Assembly: GCF_002994745.2 (NCBI RefSeq)
Contig: NC_037090.1
Location: 32,098,501-32,162,500 of the forward strand
Length of the DNA: 64,000 nucleotides
From: Rosa chinensis
Lineage: Eukaryota > Streptophyta > Magnoliopsida > Rosales > Rosaceae
Direction: 5' to 3'
In this document: positions 31,481 through 42,773 of the stretch, piece after piece
How the letters are laid out: the number at the start of each line of letters is the position of its first letter
Position numbering within the stretch: position 1 is the first letter of the stretch
Position numbers and translations under genes: made by a program
The notes under the pieces: generated by a model
Told to the model about the DNA's origin: nothing
Databases searched by the model: none
What the model saw: the letters and a program-made list of their open reading frames with translations, nothing else

Positions 31481-32560
31481 ATATTTCCGGAAGCGTCGTT
31501 GTTCCTCCCCACGGATTTCCCCCTTAAAAATCAGTTTGCCACCTTGGATCAGAAATCTCCACATTGTCATGGGGAAATGGTGAGGAAGAGCAACCTCACA
31601 AATACGGACAAGTCACTGCTGTCATCTTTTGTGTATCTCCATCTATCCCATGATTATAATGATCAAGATAAGCTTTTCTTCTGCAACCAAGATCAAGATT
31701 TTCTCGAAAAGATACCGCGGTTGATCGTGAGGACGGATTACTATTTTGTCCCATCTCTTTTCTTGATCCCATCTTTTGAGCAAGAACTCAGTAATCTCTT
31801 TCCAAGGAAAGAAACAGTTTTCCATTTCTTGGGTCGGTACCTGTTCGGCTGCTTCATCCCACAAATGTGGTCTGGGGACTTATTACTAGATACTATCAGG
31901 CATATTTAGCTAAAATAGATGAAAGAATAGTCATCCAGATCAGAGTCTTTGATACCCGGACTGGTCCATTTCAACACGTGTTTGATCAGATCCTATCATG
32001 TGCATTGAAGGAGAATTTGTTACTAGAAACAAACGGGCAGGTTCTCATAGTCAGTCCATCAGAAACTTCGAAGTCTAAAGCTGTGCTAATGACTTCTTTA
32101 AGCTCCGGATACTTTGAGAAGCTAAGGGACATGTATTGAGAGCATCCTACCGTGACAGGAGAGGTGATTGGCATTTATCAGCCTAGTCATGAGGAGTATC
32201 AACAAACTGAGAAGCATACACACAAGTGCACAACCGAAAAGAGCATGTTCCGAAATGTATTTGCTAAGCTTGACGGATGTGTTGATCACAATCTCATGGT
32301 CGACTTTTGGTTATGTGGCGCAGAGTCTAGGTGGGCTGACGCCATGGATAACCGGAGAATAGGATAGCCCCTGACCCTGCTTGTAAGCGAGCAAGGTCAA
32401 TGGAGCCTTGCTTTCACGCACCTACCTTCTATGATTGCAAGGCCGGCCCAAAACAGGAGTTGACAGAGGTGCACTAGTGATCTTCATGTGAGGCATTGTG
32501 AGGATATGAGTTGGGGTCTTAAATTGATTGATCCATCTGATGAGTTGTTGGTATCATTAT
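31481..32560 (+). pseudogene. Xyloglucan fucosyltransferase (GT37) pseudogene
   Basis: The plus strand matches the C-terminal two thirds of plant xyloglucan 2-alpha-L-fucosyltransferase, a Golgi enzyme that adds fucose to xyloglucan side chains. Visible words: FPEASLFLPTDFPLKNQF, NLTNTDKSLLSSFVYLHLSH, then VWGLITRYYQAYLAKIDERI, IQIRVFDTRTGPFQHVFDQI, SKAVLMTSLSSGYFEKLRD and VTGEVIGIYQPSHEEYQQTE. Breaks: a frameshift near 31850; a TGA in place of Trp after RDMY (32137-32139); another shift after QQTEK (about 32215); more damage near 32340-32460. The final HVRHCEDMSWGLKLIDP remains. The start (transmembrane anchor and first domain) is missing and the fragment begins beside the gypsy 5' LTR. Confidence 0.85.
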
Positions 32561-32639
32561 AAGTGTCTGTCTATTGTTCTTGTTACAATATGATTATTAA
32601 TTATTGTTACAGTTTGATCATGAACACTATTGCATTTTT

Positions 32640-32885
32640 TAGGCTGGAGTAATCAGATTAGCTAAATTTTTTGATCAGTTCAGCCAGCAACAAGTTTAGT
32701 CTTTTGTTGGGCAAGTTGAGAAGCCTGTTGAAAAATTTGTATCATTATACAGAATTGCTGAAGAGAATGAAATAATAAAGGGCCTCTTTTATTACAATTA
32801 TAATGGAGTTGTAAAGCACACTTCTTCTCCAGAAATGCGGGTCACAGTTTCTTGCAAGTCAAAATCTTTTTGAACTAACTTGAAC
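32640..32885 (+). other. Possible exon of an unrecognised gene
   Basis: After a polypyrimidine run and AG (TTTTTTAG at about 32636-32642) an open frame reads VIRLAKFFDQFSQQQV, a stop, then VEKPVEKFVSLYRIAEENE and FYYNYNGVVKHTSS. Without the stop it would be a coherent exon. The family was not recognised. Confidence 0.25.
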
Positions 32886-33169
32886 ATATAAGTGAAAATA
32901 TACAAAGAAACTTGGACTTTACTTTACAAAAGCGTAGCTAGAATTGAAAACCAATTCTTAGTGAACTGTTCTATCAAAATTAAACAAGAAACTTCTTGTT
33001 GTTTATCTTTAGTTTGAGGATATCTGAGGCTTGTTCGTGCCTCAAAAATATCATTGGCAGTGATCTCTGTCAGCAACTGTAAAGTCTTTCCCGCATCATA
33101 TGGGATTAGTAAGCATTGCTTTTTTTCTCTAAACCTTTAAAAATCTAGCAGCAGCTCTACTGATCGGAG

Positions 33170-33260
33170 TCGGAACCTGACAGTGGCATTTCATAAGAAT
33201 CTCTGGGTTCCATATCAGTAATCGAAGGAATTGGAAATGGTGGAATTAATGTACAATACT
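33170..33260 (-). other. Possible last exon of an unrecognised minus-strand gene
   Basis: Downstream of an AG (TATATAG, part of the copia 2 insertion site) the minus strand reads IPPFPIPSITDMEPRDSYEM and PLSGSDSDQ to a stop at about 33170. If real, copia 2 inserted in the intron or at the acceptor of this exon. The upstream exons could be those at 45079-45910, but that link is not shown. Confidence 0.25.
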
Positions 33261-33265
33261 ATATA

Positions 33266-33433
33266 TGTTGAAGGATATCGACATAATGTGTGCCTCTTCA
33301 AACTAGGGTTTGGAGTTGTAATAGGATAATGTTCTAGGTATTCAATTGTATTCGGATTACCTTTTATGTACCTTGTAACTATATAAGGGCTTCTATTATC
33401 AATAATAAACACAATTACAATTCTCCTACAACA
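33266..33433 (+). repeat. 5' LTR of copia 2
   Basis: At 168 bp it is short for copia. It contains a TATA-like CTATATAAGGG (about 33381-33391) and ends CCTACAACA. Confidence 0.9.
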
Positions 33434-34683
33434 CGTTATCAGCACAAGCTTTAACCCTAGCTTAAGAAAAAAAAAAACCCAAAAACCTAAAGCTGCCGAA
33501 AACCCTACTTGCAGCCCTAACCGCAACCACAGCCCCTGCTGTCCCTGCAACGCACCTGCCAGCCCAGCCCTGCCGTAGCCTCCAACCCTGCCGCAGCTTC
33601 CCTGCAGTCCTAGCCGCGCACCAGCCAGCCTACCGCGTCACAGCCCTGCTCCCCGCATGAGCCCCTGCGCTCGCTGCACACTGCAGCCCTTCGCCCAGCA
33701 TCCCCCACAAGCCTCGTCGCTGCCTGCTACTATTGCTGCACCAGTCCGCACACCAGCCTACGCACAGCTGCCCACCCACCTGCACACCAGCCCACGCTGC
33801 TGCCTACCCAGCTCACCTACCTCTCTCCAGACTGCCGCCTGCTCCCCGTGCGCACCCTTGAGCTACGAGCCCCTGCGTCCCTGCCTCCCTTGCGCGTGCT
33901 GCTGGCCGGCCCGCCTACCCAGCTCGCCTCCTCTCGTCCATCAGCCCACCGTAACCTGCAGGTCGTCGTCGCCCACGGCGTCTGCACCCAGCGTCTGAGA
34001 CCTCCTCGCTGCCTAGCGCCTCTGCTGCATCACTTCCGACTGTGCCGGCCTCTGCCAGAGAAATGAAAGAAAAAAACCAGAAAACAGAAGGAAGAAGAAG
34101 AAGAAGCGTAGAAGGAGGGAGAAGGAGTGGGCCCAGAAGAAGAAAAGAAAGAAAAGAAGAAAAGAAGGAAAGAGAAAAAAAAAAGGAAGGGAGAAGGGGC
34201 AGCCCACCAACTGCCAATTTCCGACCAGATTCCGGCAATCATAATTTAGCTACACGCCTGCATCAACATGCGCGTGTATAAAGAATTGTGAAGCAAAGCT
34301 TCAAATTACCAAGTTTTTACGATTAAAGTTCCTGCTTTCTTATATTTTAAATTCCTTTTATTTCCTACAGAATTTTAGAATATATGAACATGGTTTTGAG
34401 TATTTAATAAGCGGAATTGTGGGGATTCACGCTTAACGAACTAAGAGTGTTCATAATAAACAAACTAAGAGCGTTCGTATGAGATAAGAGTGTTCATAAT
34501 GCTCGGACTAAGAGCGTCCGTAAGCATCTAATTGTGACCATATTAAAACATCATTATTTGGTCTAATCCAATTATTCGTGGAAATTGATTTCTTGGTAGC
34601 ATAGCCCGGAAATCTTATTATTATTAGTTCTCGTGGAAGTTTAGCTCCGAAACTAATTCGTTCTTGTTTCACCCTTTTTCAGG
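33434..34683 (+). other. Copia 2 leader, C-rich then GA-rich
   Basis: A 1.25 kb leader separates the primer site from gag. The first 600 bp are unusually C-rich (CCCTGC and CAGCCC words), then comes a GA-rich tract (about 34050-34200). Short open frames here are low-complexity and were not called. At 34438-34530 the motif CTAAGAG(T/C)GTTC(A/G)TA repeats three or four times. Confidence 0.5.
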
Positions 34684-35427
34684 ATGTCAAACTCGAACAT
34701 ACTCGATTTTGTTCCATTGGATTATGCAGGCAAAAGATTCCTATTGTGGGCTCAGGACGTTGAGCTCCATCTTATTTCCCGTGATCTATTGCACACAATC
34801 CAAGAGCTTTGTTCTGAAGGAACTGATCCAGACCCTCAAACTGAGATTGACAATTCCAGGGCGCTTGCCCTAATGATGCATCATATGGATAGAGACCTCT
34901 AGTTTGAGTTCATGAATGAGGATAGCGCCATAAAGCTTGGGCAAGCGCTTCATGAACGTTATGGCAATGTTCGTGACTCCAGCCTTCCGAATTTAGAAGC
35001 AGAATGGAATGATCTTCGCTTCTCTGACTTTGATACAGTCATACAATTTTATTCGGAAGCTCTCTGCATCACAGGAATGATGCGCTTCTGTGGCAAGACG
35101 ATCATAGAGGAACAATTGATTGAGAAAACCCTCAATACCTTCCCTGTCTATGCTATGAGGTCCTGTGATTTATTTCTGACTCATATGAATGCAAGACGGA
35201 TCACAAGCTTTCAAAAGCTTATTGAAGCTATGGAAATTGCTGAAAGGCAAGACAACGAGCTTGTGAGAAGAGAAATTGATAGGCTTCGAGATAGCTATCC
35301 AGAGCATTGTCCCATGCTAGAGAAAGTCGCCATAGACGTCATGATCCATATGATCGAAATACTCATGAAGGTAGTCGCCAAAGGCGACAATCACGCCACC
35401 GTAGGAGCCGTGATTTTGAGGGACTAA
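34684..35427 (+). pseudogene. Copia 2 gag
   Basis: From the ATG at 34684 the frame reads MSNSNILDFVPLDYAGKRFL and LWAQDVELHLISRDLL. A TAG near 34901 replaces an expected Gln or Trp codon; the frame continues as DSAIKLGQALHERYGNVRDS, EWNDLRFSDFDTVIQFYSEA and IEAMEIAERQDNELVRRE. This is the copia gag of the type with a DUF4219/UBN2 core. The zinc knuckle was not seen, because the sequence after 35300 is frameshifted. Confidence 0.75.
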
Positions 35428-35799
35428 GGTTTGGAAACCATAGAGCCAACGTTGGGCATGGTCATAATCTTCCAACACCTCAAGTCCTAGGGACCATGCA
35501 CATTGCGCCAATACACCTCAATCAAGGGAGAATCCTCTTCATGGTATGGAACGTCTGAACAATGGGCCTGAGTTTGCAATGTACCTAAGAAGGTAGCTGC
35601 CTCACAGTGATCAAGACATCAAGTTCAAGAAGACTTTAAATCTGGCGATGAAGACAAAATGCCGCAGATTTTTTTTTAGAGTAGTCTTTTATTTCCAAAA
35701 ATTATGTAATGGCAATTTTTTGATTTGATTTTAGTTAAGAAACTTTGATGTAATCATTGGCTATTAATAAAGTGTCGATTGTATGTCTTAGACATACCT

Positions 35800-37366
35800 T
35801 AATTCGAACTTTATTTGAAAGATATAAGAGCCAATGGTTTTCATGTGAAAACACATTGTGAGAATGGACAAGAGTTCCTTTACATCACCTCTAATGACTA
35901 CGGACATAAACGAGTATTAGAAAAACTTATGTGTCGCTCTAGTTTGGGACACCCAGGTCGTGACATGATGATCCGTGTATTAAAGACTTCACGCGGACAT
36001 CCATTTTTCAGAACAAAAAGAAGTAAGAACCAAAAATTGGTTCTAGGAGCTGCACATGCGCCTCATGGCGCATGATTGTGCAAGACTGGCCACACATGGC
36101 CAGCACCGCCTACCCCCTGCGGTCAATACATGGCATTGATGCCATGTATGGAGACTTGGCCCTCTCTCTACTTCTCGAAGTAAATTGTGACATTCTGGCT
36201 CAACCAAAACCTTCATCGGTTGATTATACGGCCAATCTTTCATTCTGTAAAGCCTGTTTTTTAAGGATCAAGACCATCCTATGAAAATGACACTAAAGGA
36301 ATAATTTCATTCTTACAAAGAATCCAAGGGGATTCTGTGGATCGACTCAACCAACTTGCGGACTGCTTAGATGTTTTATGTTGTTGGTTGATATGTGGAC
36401 ACGCCGGTCACGTGTCGCACTATCGTCCACTCGTAATGCTGCTTAAGATGCACTCCTAGCCCAAATCATATGGCTACGGGCTTACTACCCAGATCATCCC
36501 GTTCAGTCAATTCAACTTGAAAATGCTAGAGAGTTTACATCGAAAATTCTCGATGACTATTGCATATAATTGGGTATTGATATCAAGTATCATATTCCCA
36601 GGTACACACCCAATTGGTCTCGCTGAAAAGCCACCATTAAACGACTACGATGGTAGCCCGGACAGTGGTAATGCGCACCAATATTTCCGCTTAGGTTATG
36701 CAATATCACATGCAGCTATGCTAATTCGTCTACGACTCATAGCAGCCACTCAACTTTGATTTGCGTTACAACTAGTGATTGGGTTCAAGTCTATCTCATA
36801 CTTATGCATATTTGAGTGTGCGGTTTATGTGCCAATCGTGCCGCCACAGCGTATTAACATGAGTCATTGCAATGAATGCATATAGATATTTGTGTTGGAC
36901 ATAAGTCTCCAACTATAAGTCCGTTATGTAGAATCCTTGACATGCGATCTCTTTTTTGCTGGATTTGCGGATTGTCACTTTGATGAGACAGTCTTCCCGT
37001 CGTTAGGGGGAAATTAGAACGTCAACGTTCAATAGGAATGACATGAATTGTCGTGGTCTGTCCCCACTATGTCTCATCTTGATCCCCTAAAAATGACGAG
37101 ATCATATATACCTGCTGCAAACATGCCTGCAAGGATAGATGTCCCCTAAAGAGGACATGGTGCCATCTAGAAGAGATGGGCATGGCACCACTACCATGGA
37201 TGGTAGTATGGTGACGCCACAAGGTGGCATAATGGCGTCATAGGCCATGGGTTCTGCTAGAGAGTGTAGGAGACCCATAGGTTCAATGGATTCTCGCCCT
37301 AGGAAGAGAGCGAGTTTGGCACAACTTGATCCATTGATTATTGATACTCAAAATCCGTCTCATGAG
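35800..37366 (+). pseudogene. Copia 2 integrase region remnant
   Basis: GAG-pre-integrase words occur at 35815-36010: DIRANGFHVKTHCENGQEFL, YITSNDYGHKRVLEKL and SLGHPGRDMMIRVLKTSRGH. Past that point the integrase core can be followed only in scattered frames. The frame reads across the element C insertion (QNPSHE then NILDCGYVQE), confirming that the copia was whole there before insertion. Confidence 0.6.
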
Positions 37367-37949
37367 TGACAGGACCCGACCTAGGAATCACCCCAATTAC
37401 CTAGATACGAGCCTGCGGGGCCCACATTAAGCGAAATCCTACCGAAAATTCGGCAAAACCTCCCCTAAATATGGGCTACCCAAAATTTCACAAACTTGGA
37501 CATGCTTTCAACTATAACTTCTACTCAACCTACTATATCAAATTTACAATCCAAGCACATATATTACATCCAGAAAGTTCAAATCCCAACATAATCCTCC
37601 ATAAGCTACAACATCCATCAAACTTAAAAGAAAAGGTTTATCAGAGCAACACTAAACTAAGCCGATATCATACAAGGTAGGTTAAGTAATAACCTATGGA
37701 CAAAAACGGAAGCGCTGATTTCCAAGGTCCTTTAAGCCTGGACGCGATCTCTGCTAATCTGAAATCTGGGCATTTGAAAATGAAGGGCCCAGGGGAAAAC
37801 ATATAAAATCCATTAGAGTGAGTGGACAAAACCGAAACAAGAATCAAATAATTTATGGTATGCTTTCCCATTTCTCTTTCCAACAAAACAAACATGCAGC
37901 TAGACTTCATAAAAGTTTCCAATTCACTCTTTTTCCAAGAAACTCTTTC

Positions 37950-38228
37950 GATGACTAGAAAGGACTGCTTCCTAGGCATCTCATGCCATCGGGGAGGGAC
38001 TGCCACCCGATGACGCACCGGAAGGGACTGCCAACCGGAATAGGAGGCGGTGATTAGTTGGGACTGCCAACTAGTCACAGGTAGTAGACGACTGCCGACT
38101 AACTATCTCAAGTCATCTGGAAGGGTCTGCCAACCAGATGACGCATCGGATGGGACTGCCAACCGAGCTGTAGTCTGGACGGGACTGCCGACCAGACTAT
38201 TACCTAGAAGGGACTGCCAACTAGGTAA
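37950..38228 (-). repeat. Array of nine tandem stem-loop units with a conserved core
   Basis: Units recur about every 29-37 bases, each with a core close to AAGGGACTGCCAA (on the minus strand TTGGCAGTCCCTT) between inverted arms. Arm pairs that pair well are: 37950/37972 GATGACTAG with CTAGGCATC (one mismatch); 37987/38006 CATCGGG with CCCGATG; 38050/38069 GTGATTAGTT with AACTAGTCAC (one wobble); 38112/38134 GTCATCTGG with CCAGATGAC; 38171/38192 TAGTCTGG with CCAGACTA; 38200/38221 TTACCTAG with CTAGGTAA. Units centred near 38028, 38090 and 38156 keep only 4 bp stems. The arms differ between units while pairing inside each. Confidence 0.8.
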
Positions 38229-38697
38229 GATACGCATGCGCCAAAACTGGCCTCCTTGTCAACTGTTTCCTTTTTAAATCCTTTATTTTCCACAAATAAC
38301 ATTTTCCCAAAATAATAATCTTAACCACCTTAGAACCACAACCAACATCAAACTCCAAGGAAACTCATTAACCAGCAACCTTAAATCTAACACAACAATT
38401 CATAGACTACAACTAACAGTTCCTATACCTGCAACAACAACCAAATTCAAGTAGAAATAACCAGAAAAATCAAACAAGAACCCAAGAATTCGAGAGTTAC
38501 TGTTCACGGTACTGTTCACAGTCTCAAACACCCTCAAATCTTCTTCCACCGATCAAAATGAGCTGCAACAAGGTTAGGAATACATTCAGTATTTCCCCAA
38601 CAACCAAAACCCCCAAAGAATCCGGCCGGAAATCGCCGGAAACCGGACATCAAAGCAAAAATCCATTTTTTTCCATTTCTGCAATTCTCCTCATATC

Positions 38698-40121
38698 TAG
38701 GGGTGGGCGTCCGGACCCGAAAGACCGAGGACCAGACCCGAACAGAGGAAAAAAGCCCAATTCGGTTCGGTCTAAAGCCCGACCCGAATTCATGTAATCG
38801 GTTCGGTCTGGGGTTTCATTTTTTCAGGGCCCGAAAGCCCGAACCGACCCGATACTGTAGCAGTTGCCACATGTCAGTCCATGATTGGGTGTTATAATAA
38901 TAAGTTAAATATTAAAATAAAATAAAATAAACAACCCTAAAGGAGTAAAGGCTACACTCAGACTAACTCGACCTCAGCCTCCTCTCTTTGCTTGTCGATA
39001 GTATCGATACCATCTCGGCATCTCAGTCTAAGCCCCAAATTTCAGAAATTGATAAACCCAGATTAGTGATTACCAGCTGAAAATCTGAAATCTCCCTCTC
39101 ACTCTCTCAGTCCCTCCCTCACCCTTCTCTGAGTTGTCTATCTCTCTCTCTCCTGCTCCAGTCTCGATCTCGGAAAATCGAAATCCTCCTCCAATGAAGC
39201 TTTAGAAGTTCGTCGTCGCCGTCGATTCTCCTTGTGCCTTGATGGTCTGCAGTCTACACTTCGCTCCTCGCAGCGAATTTCTGGGGAGGATGATCTTTCT
39301 GGGTTTTTTGTTTTGTTCAAACTAGTGAGAATGATTAATTCTTGGGTTCAGATCTTCCTGGGTTCAGTGCTGCTGCCATTGTTTTCAACGGTGGTTTTAC
39401 TTCTCTTTGGCCATTTCCGAATTGATTTTTGTATATGGGATTAAGAACTCATGCATGGTGGGTATTTTAAAAAAAATACAGAATTGTCGGTGTTGAAAGG
39501 AAGGAGTGGTGAAGCGGTGGAGAACACTGTTTTCTTACTTCAGACAAGACTCACAAGAGCCCAGCTGTGTATAGAAACAAAATTGGTCAAAAAATTCGGT
39601 AAGGCAAGCTGGGATTTCTTTGAAAGGTTTGAACTTTGAAGTTATGATACCGTAAGTTTGGTTTTTGTTGTTTAGATTTAGTTGCAGAGCTGTGGTTATG
39701 GTTTGATAGTTGGGAATTAAAGAAAGAAATTGTCAAAACTCCTTTTACGTTGCATATTAAGTGGTTGTGCCAATTATTGAATACAAGTTGTTTGTGATAT
39801 AAAAGCTAGGAGTGGGAATCTGGGCATACGATTGTTAATTAGTATTGAACAATTACAAGGTATAATTGAGCTTGGTGAAGCTATGTTTTAGTGATGGGTT
39901 ATTAAATTTTAAGTTGATATGCATTCCAGTCTTCCAGGTACCAAAACAGGCCGAACTGGCATTTTGGGCCCGAAAAGCCCGAAAACCGAACCGGCCCGAA
40001 TGGGTTCGGTTTCTATCGGTTTTCAGTTTACAAAAAGCCCGAACCGGCCCGAACCAACACTTTCGGGTTCGGTCTCGGTCTTACTAATTTTCGGGCCCGG
40101 CCCGACCCGAGCCCAACCCTA
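38698..40121. mobile_element. Non-autonomous hAT element with 8 bp target duplication
   Basis: Ends are TAGGGGTGGGCGTCC on the left and TAGGGTTGGGCTCGGG on the right strand. CTCATATC flanks both sides (38690-38697 and 40122-40129). Subterminal GGCCCG, CCCGAA and GGTTCGG words repeat near both ends, as in plant hAT MITEs. The interior (about 38940-39900) looks like a gene leader with CT-rich and CG-rich stretches. No transposase was found. It sits inside element C. Confidence 0.85.
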
Positions 40122-40599
40122 CTCATATCTCCAAAACCAAAGCTACCCAAGGTGAAATACTTACATGGCTAGAAGGAGAAGGAAGCGAGGATCACGCCGT
40201 GCCCAAGCTTTCGTCCTGGGGTGGCCGGACAGCGACGGAAGAAAAAAAGAAAAAGGGGGGGGGGGGGGTGACTCGGGTTCTACCCGTGCTCTCTCTCTTT
40301 CCCTTTTTTTTTTTTCTGATTCTTTCCCTTTCTCTCTCTTCCATCTGTTTTATTCCTTCCTTCCTTACTACAAATAGAAGCTCACAAACAAAAACCTTGC
40401 CAAAAATAGAAATTTCTATTTTTGGTCATAACTTTTCCGATATAAATCCAATTTAAACAAACTACGTGTCCACGAACTCGATTTTTCGTATTCTACGACA
40501 ATCTCAAATAAATTTCCTAATTTACCGAACTAAAGAAAAAGTCAATCCTCGGTCAACCACGGTAAAAAGTAACTAGTAGGTACGGGGCATTACAATGAG

Positions 40600-42131
40600 A
40601 ATATTCTGGATTGTGGTTATGTCCAAGAGACATCGTTCGGGGACGCCTCAATGTTAGAACCAATTCCTGAGAATATAGAAATCTCTACAAACTACACTAG
40701 TGTACATGAGGATGTGAAATTATTGAGACCAATGACATCGAACCTTGCTCCGTTGAAAAATGACAACGTGGATAAAATTGGCCTAAATGGAAAGATGCGA
40801 TCCAGGTTGAATTGGATTCACTAACGAAGAGGAAGGATTTCGGTCTGAGATGCCAGCACCTCCTAACATAAAACTTGTTGACATTAATAGGTTTTCGTTA
40901 GATAGCGTGATGAGAAAAAGAGATGATAATCTCGCCTTATGGTGAAAGGCTTATCACAAAACGCCCTAGAATCTACTACGAGAAGACATATTCTCTCGTA
41001 ATGGATGTCATTGCACTTCACTACCTTGTCAGTTTGGTAGTTTCCAAATAACTGAACATGCAACTTACGAATGTGGTCACTACGTATCTCTATGGGGATC
41101 TAGATACGGAATATAATAAAGGTTCTTGTGGACTTCATTTACCCAAATCAAGTGGCTCTTGACCACGGAGAGCGTTTGCAATAAGGGTGAAACGCTCACT
41201 AAAGTGACTACTTGATTGAGAAGAGATATGATGAACTATGCCCCTGCGTTTTCATGATAAGTTTTGGATTTGCAATTGTCACGGTTTATGTTGATAAACA
41301 TAATTGGAACCCTTGAGAGTTAAGGGAAACCGCTGAACACCTGAAATCCGAGTTTGAGATGAAGAACCTTGGGAGAACACGGTGTTGTCTAGATTTAGAA
41401 CTTGTAACCGTGTCAATAAATTCTTTGCATTTTGATAAAGTCAAAGGTACACTCCCATGATTGTCCGTTGTCTTGGCCCTAAGAGGGATCCGTTTCGTCC
41501 CAGGGATGATGACGAAAATGTGTTAATAGCAAAAGTGCTCACCTAAGTACAATAGACGCATTTTTGTACTTATCACAATACAAGACCAGACACCTCAATT
41601 GTTACGAACTTGTTGGCTAGATATATCCCCGCGCCAACGCAATGTCATTGGACTGGTATAAAGACAATCTTTCGTTACTTAAAATGTATGATAGATATGG
41701 GTTTGTTCTATCCCTGCAAAGAGAAAAGAATGACGGAAGAATGAGAACGGATCTCATTAGCCCAAGAGGCGCCGTCCAAGATGCCATGACCTGCAAAGCT
41801 GCCACCGCCAAGGGTGGCCGGCGTCATCCTCCTCCTTTACACCAAAACGATGGTGATGTTTGTTGATGCAGGGTATCTCTCTGACCCTCACAAAGGTCGC
41901 TCCCAAATGGGTTATGTCTTTACCATGGGAAGCACTGCGATATCTTGGAGGTCTACAAAGCAGACCCTGGTTGCTACTTCCTCAAATCATGCAGAGATTA
42001 TCGCTCTACATGAAGCTGTGCGAGAATGCATATGGCTAAGGTCTGTAATTAGACATATTCGAGGAACTTGTGGTTTGAAGTCTACCACAAATGAACCTAC
42101 ATGCATTTATGAATTGAGCAAATGTAATTAG
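40600..42131 (+). pseudogene. Copia 2 RT and RNase H remnant
   Basis: The copia frame resumes at 40600 as NILDCGYVQETSFGDASM, then WKDAIQVELDSLTKRKDFG marks the start of RVT_2. RT words between 40900 and 41700 are scattered over several frames, with many stops. RNase H is clearest (41850-42130): GYLSDPHKGRSQMGYVFTMG, STAISWRSTKQTLVATSSNH and AEIIALHEAVRECIWLRS. It is not functional. Confidence 0.75.
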
Positions 42132-42541
42132 GTTTCATCAAGGGTAACAACACCAAGCATATATCGCCTAAGTTCTTTTACAATCAGCAACAACATTAAT
42201 CACTTCTAAAGATTGAAGTGAATCAAATCTGATAAGAGGATAATGTAGCGGACTTATTCACTAAGTCGTTACCTAAATCCACCTTCAAGAAACATGTGAA
42301 GAGCATTAGATTGAGAAAATTATCCGAACTCCCATGATTGTAGCAATCAGGGGGAGATATTGACATCAGGGGGAGGTATGATGTCTACATGTTCGATCTC
42401 GAAGAGTGAAGGACGTGTTGTGCTCTTTTTGTCCTTCGACCAGGGTTATTTTTGTCCCACAGGGTTTTTGTTACCTGGCAAGGTTTTTAGTGAGGCAACG
42501 ATCAAAGCGTCATCACCAAGTTTGAGCGGCACAAGGGGGAG

Positions 42542-42713
42542 TGTTGAAGGATGTTGACATAATGTGTGCCTCTTCAAACTAGGGTTTAGAGTTATAATAG
42601 GAAAATGTTCTAGGTATTCAATTGTATTCGGATTACTTTTTGTGTACTTTGTAACTCCCTATATAAGGGCTTCTATTATCAATAATAAACACAATTACAA
42701 TTCTCCTACAACA
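42542..42713 (+). repeat. 3' LTR of copia 2
   Basis: It pairs with 33266-33433 with only a few substitutions and a small insertion near 42655. The polypurine tract CAAGGGGGAG precedes it. Confidence 0.9.
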
Positions 42714-42773
42714 ATATAGTTAATTAGATGAATAGTCCACTAATACTAATTCATAATCAAGGCCAGTCATGAT

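Larger units (their letters stand above)
37367..40594 (-). mobile_element. Long non-coding element C, nested in copia 2
   Basis: On the minus strand it begins TGTAATGCCCCGTACC at 40594 and ends GGGTCCTGTCA at 37367, within a perfect 5 bp duplication ATGAG (37362-37366 and 40595-40599). Both ends begin TG and carry a CCCG block, so the termini form a short imperfect inverted repeat. Like elements A and B it has no domain of its own. It has a CT/CCGG-rich leader and a strong splice-donor word GTAAGTAT (about 40157, minus strand). It contains a tandem hairpin array and a hAT element. A solo LTR of a non-autonomous retroelement is the best guess. Confidence 0.65.
33266..42713 (+). mobile_element. 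Ty1-copia retrotransposon 2 with nested insertions
   Basis: Short LTRs (33266-33433 and 42542-42713) share TGTTGAAGGAT...CTCCTACAACA and are flanked by the duplication ATATA (33261-33265 and 42714-42718). After the 5' LTR comes CACGTTATCAGCAC; before the 3' LTR a polypurine tract AAGGGGGAG. Gag, integrase fragments, RT and RNase H are degenerate. Element C interrupts it at 37367-40594, and the copia frame resumes beyond it. The LTRs still agree well, so the element body decayed faster or was defective on arrival. Confidence 0.9.

Noticed and set aside
33657..34066. Cysteine- and proline-rich open frames on the plus strand
   Set aside because: They lie in the C-rich leader of copia 2, are low-complexity, and open in several frames because of base composition.
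34013..34242. Phe/Leu/Ser-rich minus-strand frames resembling membrane proteins
   Set aside because: They are the translation of the complement of a GA-rich tract.
37950..38228. Regular repeats with spacer-like variable parts, as in a CRISPR array
   Set aside because: This is a plant genome. The variable parts pair with each other across the core, and the core is only about 9-13 bases, so it is a hairpin array, not repeat-spacer DNA.
485..40594. Cassandra TRIM with 5S rRNA in elements A, B or C, suggested by the TGTAA...TTACA ends
   Set aside because: No 5S rRNA-like segment or paired 250-300 bp LTRs were seen, and the elements are far too long.
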